A stretch of 50,426 nt of DNA from Hypsibius dujardini (GCA_001579985.1 LRSR01012728.1:1-50426), one strand, 5' to 3'. Positions 34,520 through 45,569 are shown, numbered from the stretch's first letter. The notes: a model not told the origin generated them from the sequence alone. Numbers and translations are program-made.

Positions 34520-34872
34520 TTCAATCGTTACAAGCCCCGATTATTGTCCTTCCGTAGCCCCTTGAAGTTGATAGTGTATAGAGTTGTTGTGGCTTTTCCA
34601 AAACAGCACATGTAATTACTTTTCGGTGGAGTCAAGATTCCATACACCCAGTCGAACCGCTTCTCATTTAGAAGGGTCAAAATCTTCCAGGTCAATAACA
34701 AAACGGACCGAGTTGTGTCCAGAAACCGCATTTCGGACACAAGCTTCCATTGCGCATTTGACACAATCACAAACACCCGTGTATGGGCAGCCTACAAATG
34801 TGCAGCGTGCACCAATCAGCACCGAACGTAAACGCTGCAAATTGTACGCCGCATTTTTCCAGCCTCTCCGGA
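34520..34872 (-). pseudogene. opposite-strand Polinton ORF B, copy 1 (degraded)
   Basis: Reads ERLEKCGVQFAAFTFG, a frameshift, then LIGARCTFVGCPYTGVCDCV and SVRFVIDLEDFDPSK, a stop, and EAVRLGVWNLDSTEK. It matches ORF B of copy 2 residue by residue on the minus strand, which shows that the minus-strand frame was the coding one. Function unknown. Confidence 0.6.
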
Positions 34873-34904
34873 TATATTAATTTATTTCATTCACTTAAAG
34901 CCGA

Positions 34905-35175
34905 CATACTTGTTTAGGATCTTTCGAACGTTGTGCCACCTTGAGTTACACAAACGATCGGATTCGGAAAAACATGTACTTATGCGTGACTGCGGCAGCC
35001 ATCCAATGAGTGATGAGCGGAAGCACAAATAGATGCGAGATATACAGCGTTTGGTGTACAACAATGTCAAACAATGTTTCAAAAAAAGCCGAAATTCCAA
35101 CTGGATTGTCAACGGAGACATCACCTAGGAGCAACCGGACATGAGTGAAATTCGATTTTGATTTAGTCGGACTCG
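34905..35175 (+). pseudogene. unknown Polinton ORF C, copy 1 remnant
   Basis: Matches the 46.13-46.38 kb part of copy 2 (ATLSYTN, SNWIVNG, PDMSEIRF-like) with small deletions that shift the frame. It ends at the deletion joint with the capsid gene. Confidence 0.5.
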
Positions 35176-35204
35176 TCGTCACTGACGATTCCTATAACCG
35201 ATAA

Positions 35205-36110
35205 CTGTATGGATCTGAAAATTGATTTGCAGCGTGCAAAGCCAACGTTTTATATGAAATGCGAGTTGCCAAGCATGGAAGTCAAAATCGAAATTAAGTC
35301 AGCCCTTCTGAAATTGCGTTTAATTAGTATGGACCCTGAACTTTTATCGGATTCGAAATGTCCCTAAGTAATAGAAATGCTCCTATTTACTTTGAGGAAC
35401 GAAACATCATTTCGTTCAGTATTCAGGGAGTTCCATCTTTTTGCCGCAATGATCTGTTTCGGTAAGTTTCACAGATTGCCGCTGGATGTAATATGGTTGA
35501 TTAAAAGTTTTAATTTTCACAGAGGCACCATTCCAAAACGTGTGGCTCTTAGACTGGTAACCATTCAAGCACTTGCAGGATCTTACGGTAAATTCCTGTA
35601 CAAAGTGGAACATGCTGGAATTAGTCAGATTGGATACACCTTAACGGATAATTACTGCCGTCTTGGCCCATACAATTTCTGCCCACCGACAATTTGGCCA
35701 CTTCTTACAGAAATCTGTATCTGTCGCTTCTAGACACGGCAGGATTAATATTTGGAAATTCGTCGCTACTATTCGACACCGACAACTGGCCATGCGGGAA
35801 CGCGCTTTTGGCCCTGTTTTGTTTTGACCCTGATCTGGGCTATAATGGTTGTTTAAAACGGCATAAGCAAGGTCTCTTGTGAATTGATATTCGCTTTGCC
35901 GTTGGATTTTGGAGTCATCCCTTTCTACCGGAACGGTTGTTTGGAAATTGATTCCCGGCGCAACCCATTTTTGCCTTATAACGAACACGTGCAACCGAAT
36001 TACAATTCTAAATATAGGCGCAATGTTTCTCAACAGCGCAGCAGGAAAACTCGGAAGGTTTCTGGGTGTTTTTCCTCGAGAAGGCCTGGAGGAAATTCGC
36101 AAAGGCATCT
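35205..36110 (+). pseudogene. Polinton major capsid protein, copy 1, 5'-truncated
   Basis: Begins DLKIDLQRAKPTFYMKCELP and continues with KIEIKSALLKLR, then a frameshift near 35365. A GT..AG intron at 35462-35522 (61 nt) is followed by GTIPKRVALRLVTIQALAGSY. Further frames give WPCGNALLALFCFDPDLGYN and RFAVGFW-type C-terminal pieces. The segments follow the order of the double-jelly-roll capsid protein of animal Polintons (C. elegans F54H12.2-like). Several frameshifts and stops make it non-functional. Confidence 0.72.
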
Positions 36111-36361
36111 AACGCAGTTGCAGCATCGTGATTTTGACATTTGCATTTGCATTTGCATTTTATTTATTTATTACCGTGCTCGTGGTGTGAGTTTTCCCAA
36201 AATTGTTTTCTCCTTTACATATCCACAGAAGCTGAGGTCCAATGACGTTTTATTGCGAAACTTTTTTCGTTTTACGATACATAGAAACACGCTTCCAAAA
36301 CCATGTTTAGATGCAGATGCTCCGAAAACACCCGAACAGGGTTGTTAGAAAATGTTCAAAC

Positions 36362-37440
36362 TTATGTAACGCTAGAGTTGTAACTCAAATTAATAAAACG
36401 AACAGCTTCTTCTCCGATCTTGCCCTGTAGCAGTAAATCGTTGTCGCTATTGTCCAAGGGTTCATCAGGAATGTCGGTTGCGCGCTGAACCTGCAGCATA
36501 ATTGCGCATCGATCCTTGTTGATAATCAAGGTGCTTGGAGCATTTCGAACAAACAGAATAAACAGAAATGGAGTTAATCCTCGTGGACTTTTCATTCACT
36601 GTAGAAGTTCAATAATGTTCGCCCCTGTTACAGTCTTGCCTCCACCAACTGTTTCAAATGTTGATTTTTCGATATCAATTGTCAAGATATTTCAAAACTC
36701 GCTGAGCGCTGCTCTTTCAATTTTTATAGATACTGCTCATGAAAAAATTGATGAGGATTTTGAATCCGTGACGCTCGTACCTTAGGTTCTTAAAAAGTTC
36801 TGAAATCGCTCAGCAGCATTGGCCAATGCGAGAACTTTATTCCGCAGCTTCATTTCAACATTGTATAGCACACTGTTGAAACTTGTTGCAGCTTGTCCGA
36901 CACGTTTCAATAGAGAATTACCAGCGATTGAGTAACGAACCAACAAATTTGAGAATAAACGGTAACGCGTGAAAAGATATGTGATAAGATCAGAGTACTC
37001 CGCGGGTTTTCAGTGTCGTGAACAGAATCCATTATGAGACGCGCTTCTTGGAGAGTTTTTTTCAAAGCCTCCTTCGAGTCGCAAATTATTTTCTGATTGC
37101 TGATTGTTTGCAATATACGAATTGACGTGGTAGTGTTTGGGAGATTGGGAAAAGGCAAATCCTGAAAGCCATAAGGATAGGTGATGAAATTCTTATCACC
37201 CGTCCACGCCCTGTGCACCTAACAGTGCAACTCTGAGGCACGGTCTCGACTGACATAGTGTTAACACTCTGCTTGAAACTGCAAGGATTGTGAGTCTGGA
37301 TGTTGGCAAAGCTACCGCCATCAGCTTGGTGTTTTCCTGTTTTTGAGAGATCAAATCGCCCAAGCAGTCGCCTAAAACAAAACCAAGTTCGCCTGCACTC
37401 TTCCAGTAGATGCCACAATCTAAAAGCCTGGGTCAGTAAT
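36362..37440 (-). pseudogene. unknown Polinton-region gene, minus strand (broken)
   Basis: A series of minus-strand frames reads GDKNFITYPYGFQDLPFPNL, CDSKEALKKTLQEARLIMDS, then after a shift NSVLYNVEMKLRNKVLALAN, and finally SPRGLTPFLFILFVRN..GEEAVRFIN. It is bounded on both sides by the TTTGAGTTGCAACTCAAA-type palindrome (37441-37460 and 36374-36390). The helical, Lys/Glu-rich middle suggests a coiled coil. I do not recognise the family; some Polintons carry late genes on the opposite strand. Confidence 0.45.
36374..36390. promoter_or_regulatory. Polinton-region palindrome, variant
   Basis: AGAGTTGTAACTCAAAT, an imperfect copy of TTTGAGTTGCAACTCAAA, at the 3' end of the minus-strand frame ending at 36362. 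Confidence 0.5.
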
Positions 37441-37460
37441 CTGAGTTGCGACTCAAACGA
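37441..37460. promoter_or_regulatory. Polinton-region palindrome
   Basis: CTGAGTTGCGACTCAAACGA, one base off a palindrome around GAGTTGC.ACTC. It lies immediately upstream of the minus-strand gene 37440-36362. Confidence 0.55.
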
Positions 37461-37556
37461 TTCCTATTTTCTGTATCACAGTATAACAGATTGCCAACGG
37501 CCGGCTTGCTTATTGCTTCTTTGCTATATATATATATATTCTTTGCTATTGCTCTA

Positions 37557-37850
37557 TTACGCAGCTTGATTTTTTTTCAAGGAGGTGCTCCTAAGATGTT
37601 TAATAGTTCCGTTCGACAAAACAAGTTCAAATAAAATGAGCCACCTGATCCGGATATAAATGTTTGTTCTGACGTTTAGTGTGCTCCACTGTGATTCCTC
37701 GTTGTAAAAGAGTTCGGTCACTTTATTGCGTACGAAACGCAAGTTTTTTAGTTTGTAGCGCTTATCAGTGACAAGCAGGAAAAAGCGAGTGACATAATCT
37801 GTTTGGTCGTATTCTTCAAAATTTTTAAACGAAATGATCGTTATCAATAG
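37557..37850 (-). pseudogene. unknown short ORF, minus strand
   Basis: A 96-codon frame (FEEYDQTDYVTRFFLLVTDK and onward, with RYKLKNLRFVRNKVTELF) starts just after the palindrome at 37851-37870 but lacks an ATG there. Probably the remnant of a Polinton-region gene; no family recognised. Confidence 0.35.
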
Positions 37851-37870
37851 GTTTGCAACTCAAACGATCG
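37851..37870. promoter_or_regulatory. Polinton-region palindrome, shortened
   Basis: GTTTGCAACTCAAACGATCG. On the minus strand it reads GTTTGAGTTGCAAAC directly before the ORF starting at 37847. Confidence 0.55.
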
Positions 37871-38068
37871 CATACTTACTCCCTCACACCATGTTGATCA
37901 TGATCTTGTAAATGAATCGCATTCCCGGATTTTAGGTTACCTCAAAGGGATTAATTGTGATTCCGAGTAAGTTCTGCAATCCGCCGCAATACCGCTGCAT
38001 TTCCGCTTCCGATTTGCACTTTTCTGGCCAGCCGCTAGCACAGAATAGTCAATTGCGGTATTCCCTTG

Positions 38069-41000
38069 TAAAGCATGACAGCCGCACCGCCTAAAAAAAC
38101 TGCGAATGTTTTGCCGCACGACTGCCGCACCGCGCTAAATTTCAGCCTTGCTGCGCCGCACCGTGCTAGATTTCCGCTGCGTGACTCCGGTTCTGGAGAG
38201 AACTTTATATTTTTATCCATTATATATTTTGTTCAATAAATTGTACACTTCGGCAATATTCGTTTGTTTTCTATATTTTTTGAAATGTCCCTTCCGGCGA
38301 TTGAAATTCCCAGTGATAGTGGCGATGATGAGTCCAGCTCCAGCGCGACTACATCAACTCCGGCTTGCGCCGCTTTGAAGCGAAAGATGTTATTGTTGTT
38401 GTTATTCGTTCTGGACTCTCGATCGACAGCCTCGTTCAAGGGATTCGAGGAGGCGAGTTTGTCTTGCGTGACAAGGCCAATGGGCGGGCGGATTACTGGC
38501 AGACTTTCGCAGAGGTCGTAGACTCAGTGGACGGAACGAACACGGAATACATCTCCTGCAAGAAGTGCCGAGCTCCATTCAAGCATACCCGTAAATCTAG
38601 AACTACCAACCTGATTAACCACACAAAATCGTGCACCGGAATTAAGGGGCAACCAAAAATTGTAGGATTCGCCACATGGACTGTGTCGGCAGACTCCAAG
38701 AAAGCGATTTTACGTGCATGTGCTTTGTAAGTGAATATACTAATTGATTGCTGACTTGAAGGGGCAGCAGTCTATGCTCCATGAACATTTGCGCCCCCCT
38801 AATTGATTGACTGATTAGGACGGCAGCTTTTTGTGCAATTCTGCTAGTATAAGTAGGGAAGAAATATAAGGGAACTCATTATTCAGAACAGAGTGAACTG
38901 AATGCAGTTTTGGTTATAGCATGAAAGTTTGGGAAATAGTTGCGAATGAAGCAAAAGACTCACGAGCGTTCTCGATTGTGGAGGGTTCGGGTTTTAAGAC
39001 CTTTGTCGATGTTATTTTGCTGGAAGCCGCTAAAAGCAAAACGCTATTGACAGTTTCAGTTTTGCTGTGCGAACCTCGAACGGTCAGTCAGAACATAACG
39101 GAAGCAAATCGACTTCGTGCTGAGGTTGCAGAAAAGGTATTCCATGTTGTACAACGCTCATGTAATAGATGGCGCTTATATTATTCTATTAAAAGTTTTT
39201 ACATACATTCAATTTTAAAACAGAAAATGACCAAGGTGTGATTCTAAATTAAATTAAAATTTGACATAAAATAAAAACTGCATTTTCATTTATTTTAGCT
39301 ACAGTTGGAGTTAAATTAACCATTGATTCAAAATAATTTACAGTTGCGTTTATAAATTTAACGAACACGAGGAGGGCTCCTCAAACGACATTCACAACCA
39401 CTAGTTTCCTCAATGACCATTACGACCATTACCTTTGTTTGCATACGTGCGAGCTGCAATTAAATCCTTCGGGGGTAGAATGACGACGGATATGTGGACG
39501 GAGGACTACAATAAGACGGCGTTCATGAGCCTAGCATACCATTACCGTCAAGGCATTACCCAGAAAAAGCAACTTCTTTTTTGTGCGGAGTATGACGTCA
39601 GCAAGAAGAAAGGTGGTTCTGAAATCCGCGAATTTCTTTTCAAACGTCTACTGTCCTTTGACATAGCCGAGAGCCAATGAGGAGATGTTATCTTCGTTAC
39701 TGATGGAGCCGGCACAATGGTGAGCAGCTTTAAAATTTCAGATTACAATCCCAACCAGACAGCAATCAATAAACAGACAAAACATTGAAATAACGTAACT
39801 GCATATATTCGAATCAGATTAAGGCATTCAATCTTTTGCACAAGGACAATCGTGGAAAACCGGACATCGAGCGAGTTACGTGTGCATGTCGCCTTATAAA
39901 CACCGCACTGACCAACTGCTCAACACGAAGAACAAGTCCGAATTTAAAGTGCCGCCGGCAGCCATGCTTATGGTCAAGCTGATCGAAGAGTGCAAAAAGC
40001 TAGTCACCCATTCCAAGCAGACCTATATAGCAAGGTTGATGTTCAGAAAACTTGTGCCTGCCTGTCCGACACGGTGGAACACCAACATGGACATGCTCAA
40101 TTCGATCCGCAAAAACTACGACCAAATCGAGACAATTCTTCGTGACCTTGATGAGGTTCATTTCCTTCCCGGCCCGAAAACTCTTCTTGAAGAGTTTGCA
40201 GAGTTTTTGAAGCCGTTCAAGGATGCCACGGTTGTGCTGTCAGCTGATACGTCACCTACACTGCATCTCGTGGCACTGTATTATTACAAGTACGTCTTGG
40301 TGATATCTGATCATGTCTAGATAAACAGACAGAGACAGGTAGACAGCTATGCAGGCAAATTGAAGGATTGATGGACAACAAGATTTAGAGAAGCATTTTT
40401 CAGGCTCCGCCGTCATGCGAATACGTTTTTGGTGACAACTTCTGCGGCTCTACGTGCTCTAGTGGATCACGCGAAGAAAGTCGTTCCTGCGAAACTGGTA
40501 GTAGACGACATTTATAAGGTGGCAATTTTCCTGTATCCGGCCTCAAAGCATTTGCCTGTTTTCGAAGACCACGAAAAGCCTGCCATTCGGGGTACGATTA
40601 GTTGTAGCATATTTTTTAAACCTTTATTTTATATAACATTAGCGATCTAATGTCTGACTAATATGATTTCTTCTTTGAACAGCTATGGTCGGAGCCAGAC
40701 TTGCCAAACTGCTAAAGAAGCTGGACGTCCCGGTCAGCGATGCTGTGCGCGTAGAGAAACTTTCTTCTTTCAACGCAGACGAACTGCTCGTATATGGGAG
40801 AGACACTGCAGAGACCGAGTCTGATGACGTACCTGAAACTTCCTCCCCCGTCGTCCGCCAAAAGTCTGTTGCAGACCTGGGAGGACTATGAGGATGTCGT
40901 GCCTCGGCTTAAACTACTGGCCGACCGAATCCTATGTATTCCAGCTTCCAGTACCAGCTCCGAGCGCTTGTTTAGTGATGCCGAATAATCTTTACGGATC

Positions 41001-41377
41001 GCCGTACAAGTTTGGGTGCGGATAAGCTTGATGACCTCTTTCTTAAGTGGAATCTCACATTTCAAGAGTAGTTTTAGATTCATTCCGTTGCAATCTGGCC
41101 CTCATTTCTGTTCAAGTGGACTCCTTTCGTTTGTTGTTGTTTAATCAGAATTCTTTGTTACTCACCGCTGTTACAGATCTATATTTTTGTGTTTTTTTAC
41201 AGTAATTAGAAAAAAATTATTTTGCCGCCTCGTGCCGCGCTGCTCCGAAATTTCGGGCGGTGCTGCCGTTTGCCGCGTGAAATTTAGCTTTTTGAATGCC
41301 ACCTGATGCCGCGCCGCGTAACATATGAGACTATTTTCCGCTGCCGCGTCTTAAAAGTCACGCGGTGTCATGCTTTA
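38069..41377 (+). mobile_element. full-length hAT transposon (3309 bp)
   Basis: Terminal inverted repeats TAAAGCATGACA (38069-38080) and TGTCATGCTTTA (41366-41377) are exact. They are flanked by identical 8-bp duplications TTCCCTTG at 38061-38068 and 41378-41385. Both ends carry dense CCGC/GCGG subterminal motifs (38080-38180 and 41220-41370). It encodes a Hermes-like transposase in sense orientation and is inserted in a minus-strand ORF of the Polinton region. Perfect duplications suggest a fairly recent insertion, though the transposase is already broken. Confidence 0.92.
38285..41071 (+). pseudogene. Hermes-like hAT transposase, multi-exon, broken
   Basis: Segments in family order: Ser-rich N-terminus, BED-like finger (YISCKKCRAPFKHTRKSRTT, then NLINHTKSC), SADSKKAILRACA, then after an intron (38727-38919) AFSIVEGSGFKTFVDVI. 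The catalytic DMWTEDYNKTAF, FVTDGAG, CPTRWNTNMDMLNSIRKNYD and the C-terminal LADRILCIPASSTSSERLFS dimerisation region follow. Likely introns hold the tetranucleotide array near 40320. Lesions: frameshift near 38380, in-frame TGA at 39678-39680 just before the second catalytic Asp block, and a frame break after FSDAE near 40985. Order and motifs fit Hermes/hobo-type hAT transposases of about 610 residues. Confidence 0.85.
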
Positions 41378-41599
41378 TTCCCTTGTACTGTGAGCATACG
41401 TACATCGCAATGGTGACTTGCCCCCCGCCTTGAGGTTCTTCGACGGATACAGACTACAAAAATCATCCTGTCGAATTCCATCGCCTCGAGCAATTTTGTC
41501 AGGTCGAGGGATACGCAGAAAACTTCAACTCTGCCACCAATGAGAGCGCTCTGAGGATCCGCACGAGGCTCAAGTTCGACATTTTTCGACATCTGCATA

Positions 41600-42670
41600 A
41601 TCAGAGATCCCCTTTCTTCATTGATTCACATACACATTCGTTCATCACAACCAAAATGTGGAATGAGAATTAGAACGGATTCTTTGCTGATTCTACATGG
41701 GTCGTTACATGATTGTAAAAAAATATTGCTTGTAAATGTATTCTCTGTCGGCAAGATTTGCAATTCCTTTTGGTGGGTCTATCCGCATTGGAAATTTGTG
41801 CTCCACCCAATTAACCCGTTAACTTCCATTGCATTACAAATGTTGACAGAGAAACCTCTCATTTTTTATTCCAAGACTGTTCGAACGATTTTTAAAAACT
41901 CAATTGATTTTGAAACTTCAGATGATATTTGAAAATTTAAAATAATTTTTTCAGGTTTGGTGGGTTTGTTTGACTACTGTCTGAGAAAAATTGTCAAAGT
42001 AGGCAGGTTTTAGTCGTCTTTGGGTCGCCGAGATCTCCGACAGCCATCGAATGACTCAATTCATTGAAAATATGAGTCTTGTTGCATCGATTAGATGGGC
42101 CTATTCAAGCTGCCCACAAAAATTTTTATTTTGATTAGATCAGCGCATAGCAGTGATCAACAAAGGTACCCAAAATTTTGCTAAACAATTACTGAAACGG
42201 GTTGCTATGAAAACGTTTTGACTGATTTATTAACTTGATAAGTAAATATTATGCTTCTTAGTTCCCTCCCAGCAGAAATTGGGTCATTAGACCCACAGTG
42301 GACAAGTAAAAAAACAGGAAATTTTTCAAAGTCATCTAAACAAATTTAAAATTAGATTTTTCGTAATTGGATAAAGCTAAACCAGGGAAAAATAAATTGG
42401 GACCGGAAACCAAGTCGAATCTGGTAGTGGACGTTAATGGGTTTAATGATTTATGACCTGAACGACTGATTCGCATGTCAGAATGTAGTAATTGACGTGC
42501 TCCGGATCAAACGTTGCAAATCCCTGATGAAAAAAATAATTTGTGAATCGTAATTTAGCGCATTTTTTTTATCTCCATTGTGTAATCCCCTTTTAATCAG
42601 AGCATGACGTAAACAAAGAAAACTGAGAGATAATTTATTCCGCTAAATAAGCCACATTCCTTCAGTAAAT
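41600..42670. other. no gene recognised
   Basis: A/T-rich. A plus-strand frame at 41621-41932 (103 codons) has no recognisable motif. It probably remains part of the decayed Polinton region, but no direct evidence supports that. Confidence 0.35.
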
Positions 42671-42679
42671 CTATGAAGT

Positions 42680-43292
42680 GTTCCTATATGCCGCTTCCCC
42701 CCCTCCCCCCGCGGTGATGGTTCTCATTGTGAATAGGGTAGCTGCAGACCCCTTAGTCAGTAGTCTCAGACTGGGTGGTGCGCTGGACCTTCTTTGGAGT
42801 ACGAATCGGGAATTTGCGCTTGGGCCCCAGAGCAGCCAATTGAACGCGGTTATTCTCAATCAAAGCTTCCCCCTTTATCCGAGCTACTGTCCTCCTCAAT
42901 CATGATGGGACTTTTCTTCTTATTCATCGGTCGCTCCCGTCCACTTGATTCATGATGTCGCTCATGTACTTGTCTACTTCAGCCGTGTTCATCTGAAAAA
43001 GAGATTTGTGTGGGGCTTTCAGAAGCGTGATTGGCTCTTGTTTTATTTGGCCTGATTTGGGGATCTCCACATTGAACTGGATGCTCTCGTCGGACTGGAA
43101 TTTGGCAAATGCCCGCTGAGTCTCGGCCAGTTGAGCCGAAGTAGACGGCTGGCTGTGAGCCAATGCTTGAACCGTCGGCCGTAATACGGCTGCTGCTGCA
43201 ACTGTGAGAGCTGGTAGATGGGTTCATCGCCTGAACTGCTGTGTAAGGCACCACACTGCTGTGGTATTATATAAATTGTATGCCTGAAAAAA
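42680..43292 (-). pseudogene. unknown minus-strand gene remnant
   Basis: After a strong acceptor (a T-run then CAG at about 43293) the minus strand reads DEPIYQLSQLQQQPYYG, shifts frame, and continues STSAQLAETQRAFAKFQSDE, SIQFNVEIPKSGQIKQEPIT and NTAEVDKYMSDIMNQVDGSD. After another shift come PMNKKKSPIMIEEDSSSD and PKRKFPIRTPKKVQRTT. The Gln-rich start and Lys/Arg-rich end suggest a nuclear or virion DNA-associated protein. Three frame breaks make it a pseudogene. Host gene or Polinton gene cannot be decided. Confidence 0.45.
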
Positions 43293-43299
43293 ATTCCGG

Positions 43300-44360
43300 G
43301 CTGGCTTAGTTCTCGGCAAAATAAGTCTTATAAGTTTTTTCCCAGTTGGGGTTAATTCTGGAAGTCGCATTAAATTTGTCTTACTTCCCAGAATCCTTAA
43401 AATTTCGGAATTTTAACGAGTATATTTTTTGGCAAAAATTTTGCCAGATTTTTTGTGGAAAATTAGACCGAAAGATATCTTTATGTATGTGTAATGGGAA
43501 CTTGGGAAAGCGTTTTCTGTGCATATCCGTAGGAATATTACTAGTACAACCAGGTAGCTCGAGTTTTTTATGTTTGAATGACACGTGAAAAATAAGATTT
43601 TTCAGAAAAACCATAAAATTTTTGCGTCGTCATCAGTAAAATAAATAGATAAAATTAATAGTCATAAAGATAAGGCAATGAATTTTCTTTCTTATCTGAC
43701 GCTTTGGCGATAAACTGCTCATTATCCATTCGTATTGGTATGTAAACAATCTTTCATCTTATTTCGCTTTGCGATCTTCCGATTCTTTCGAAATTTTTAT
43801 TCAACTTAAAATCAAACCGCAACACAATCATATATAAACGTAAACGAGCTAATTTCTCACAAATTGACTAAATCCGGCCGAATGATTGACTCGTGAAACT
43901 TGTCCCAAATTGTCATAAAGCGTCCTCAACAAAACGTTCTCAACAAAAACGATGGTGCAAAAATTTTGCATAAATCTCCATTTATGAAAGGAATGAAACT
44001 TGTCCTGGCTGATTAGACATGTTGAGGGTCGTCTTTTGTTTGAGCCAGCAGTTGGCCTCTCCGCTGTTGTCCGGACCGTGTTGGGCGAGGTTACACCTAT
44101 ATACAGTGTATTGATGACGTGCGAAAAAGAGGCAGCACCCTTTCACTAACCTGGGTACAAGTCGACACAGCGACTTGCAAGTTTCGGAATGACCCACCGA
44201 CCGAATGTGCCAGTTCATCCCCTTGCCCACAGCAGTGAGGACGTGAGCCTGGGACACAATGGCTCAAGGGGGCTTGAAGGGGGTCTGAAGTGGACCCCCT
44301 GCCGAAATCGTATGCCCCCCCCCCGCTGAAAATCGTCTGACCCCCCGCTGGGGGCAGCTC
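43300..44360. other. no gene recognised
   Basis: Contains ordinary short frames on both strands (43346-43614, 43982-44257), none with a recognisable domain. A C-run precedes the Polinton copy 2 start region near 44310-44350. Confidence 0.35.
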
Positions 44361-44380
44361 GGTTTGAGTTGCAACTCTAT
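44361..44380. promoter_or_regulatory. Polinton-region palindrome
   Basis: GGTTTGAGTTGCAACTCTAT. A partial copy, GGTGCAACTCTATAAA, follows at 44474-44489. Both lie upstream of the acidic-tail gene at 44788. Confidence 0.6.
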
Positions 44381-44787
44381 CAAATAAATTAATAAAAAAA
44401 TTTAAAAAACACACAACAAAAAACAACAAAGAAACAACAACAACAAAAAGAAAAAAAATTTAGGGGTGGAACAGGTGCAACTCTATAAAATAAAAAATAA
44501 ATTTAAAATCGGAGGGGGCAGGGAGGGGCAAAAAAAAAGGGCAGCCAGGGGTAACTCCGCCCTCGTGCATGGCAATGCTGCCGCATGCGTGTGAAAGACC
44601 CAAGCCAGACCAACTGCATTTTACATGCAGTGTGCTTGATTTTTCTCTTTTCCATCTCTCCGACGAAATTTACCCCCTCCCACTCCCGTGTCCCACAACC
44701 TCTCTCTCCACCATCATTTTTTTAGCCGCTGTTGCTGTTGCTGCTTGGCTGCTGTCTTGTAGTTGTTTTTGCTGCTGCTGCTCCAAC

Positions 44788-45439
44788 ATGTCGGATCAGG
44801 CCTCCACGTCTTCGCGCTCGCCGACTGCCATCCAGAAGCTGCTGGACAAGGAAAGGAGCAGAGTGGCAGCCAAAGCGAAGAAGGAGGAGAAAAAAAAGGA
44901 GGCTGACGCCAAGGACTTGGCGGCGTCGCAGAAAGCGTTCGACGACGCTCAGAAGAAGCGTTTTCCGATAGGTTTGTCCTAATTGTTTACATTTGCTTGA
45001 TTGCTATTGCTAAACATTTGCTTGATTGATTAAACAGCGGTGCCGACAATTGAATAACCGGTTGATTGAATGATTGTTGAATCTGTTTAAGTTGCAACTC
45101 AAACGGCACCAGTGGTACTAGTTTTCGCTGCACAATAGTGTTTGAGTTGCAACTCAAACACTTTTTTTTTTAGATTTCATTTATATTCAACGGCGTCATC
45201 TGGAATATAATTTCCTTGACCATCCGGTCAAGTCTTTCAAGAAGCTCGAGACCATCGAGAACAAGGAGCTGGGATCAGTCCGCTTCGTCATTGAGAGCAC
45301 AGATTTCCAGTACGACTTTGCCACCGAGACTATCAACATCACCAGCTGGGGCGGTTTTAACAACGACGACATGAAGTACGACGAAGAGCTGTCGGAGGAG
45401 GAAGAGGTGGAAGACAATGTCGACGACAATATGGACTGA
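44788..45439 (+). CDS. Polinton acidic-tail protein (ORF A), spliced, open
   Basis: Exon 1 44788-44971 and exon 2 45174-45439 join in phase (149 residues) across a 202-nt GT..AG intron. Exon 1: MSDQASTSSRSPTAIQKLLD, then a Lys/Glu/Ala-rich helix (AKKEEKKKEADAKDLAAS). Exon 2: DFIYIQRRHLEYNFLDHPVK, VRFVIESTDFQYDFATETIN, and a strongly acidic end (EELSEEEEVEDNVDDNMD). A homologous, broken copy lies at 33679-34372. An acidic C-tail after a small domain recalls single-strand DNA-binding proteins of viruses and phages, but that is only a suggestion. The intron contains two copies of the palindromic motif. The start is the ATG that opens the conserved N-terminus; an upstream in-frame extension from 44569 is less likely. 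Confidence 0.6.
45085..45105. promoter_or_regulatory. Polinton-region palindrome
   Basis: GTTTAAGTTGCAACTCAAAC(G), one mismatch from perfect, inside the intron of ORF A. Confidence 0.65.
45137..45162. promoter_or_regulatory. perfect 26-bp palindrome, best copy of the Polinton motif
   Basis: The core TTTGAGTTGCAACTCAAA extends symmetrically to 26 bp (AGTG at the left, CACT at the right). It lies just before the polypyrimidine tract and acceptor of the ORF A intron. Perfect dyad symmetry suits a dimeric DNA-binding protein. Confidence 0.75.
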
Positions 45440-45569
45440 GTTTTCTTTGCTTTATTTGCCATCTCCAAAATCTCGTTTTAACACCAAAAAAAACATTGTA
45501 TTTTTCTAAAACTTTATTTTCGGTATATAAAGTAGAGGTGACCCGTCGCGAGTTGTCGTTACGAGTCCG

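Larger units (their letters stand above)
33648..36130 (+). mobile_element. Polinton/Maverick copy 1, internally deleted
   Basis: From about 33648 the sequence matches the second copy from about 44540 (shared GGGCAGCC, ACTCCGCCCTCGTGCATGGC and downstream coding segments). The order is acidic-tail ORF, opposite-strand ORF, unknown ORF, and then directly the 3' two-thirds of the major capsid gene. Compared with copy 2, about 3.6 kb containing integrase, minor-capsid and core-like genes plus the capsid 5' end is missing at about 35170-35210. Its genes are all frameshifted. Confidence 0.75.
37937..41598 (-). pseudogene. unknown Polinton-region ORF split by a hAT insertion
   Basis: The 5' piece starts with ATG at 41598 (MQMSKNVELEPRADPQ) and runs to the hAT right boundary at 41378. 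The 3' piece resumes at 38068, left of the hAT, and ends at TAA 37939-37937. The two pieces are in the same frame across the target site when the 3309-bp element and one 8-bp duplicate are ignored, so the insertion broke an otherwise open frame of about 115 codons. Function unknown; basic C-terminal half. Confidence 0.55.

Noticed and set aside
41621-41932. 103-codon plus-strand ORF as a possible Polinton polymerase fragment
   Set aside because: No polymerase motifs (DTDS, YGDTDS-like or KKRY) were visible; left unassigned.
44569-44787. Upstream in-frame extension of the acidic-tail ORF beginning MAMLPHAC
   Set aside because: The same opening bases occur in copy 1, but the intervening sequence differs and is low-complexity; the ATG at 44788 starts the conserved protein.
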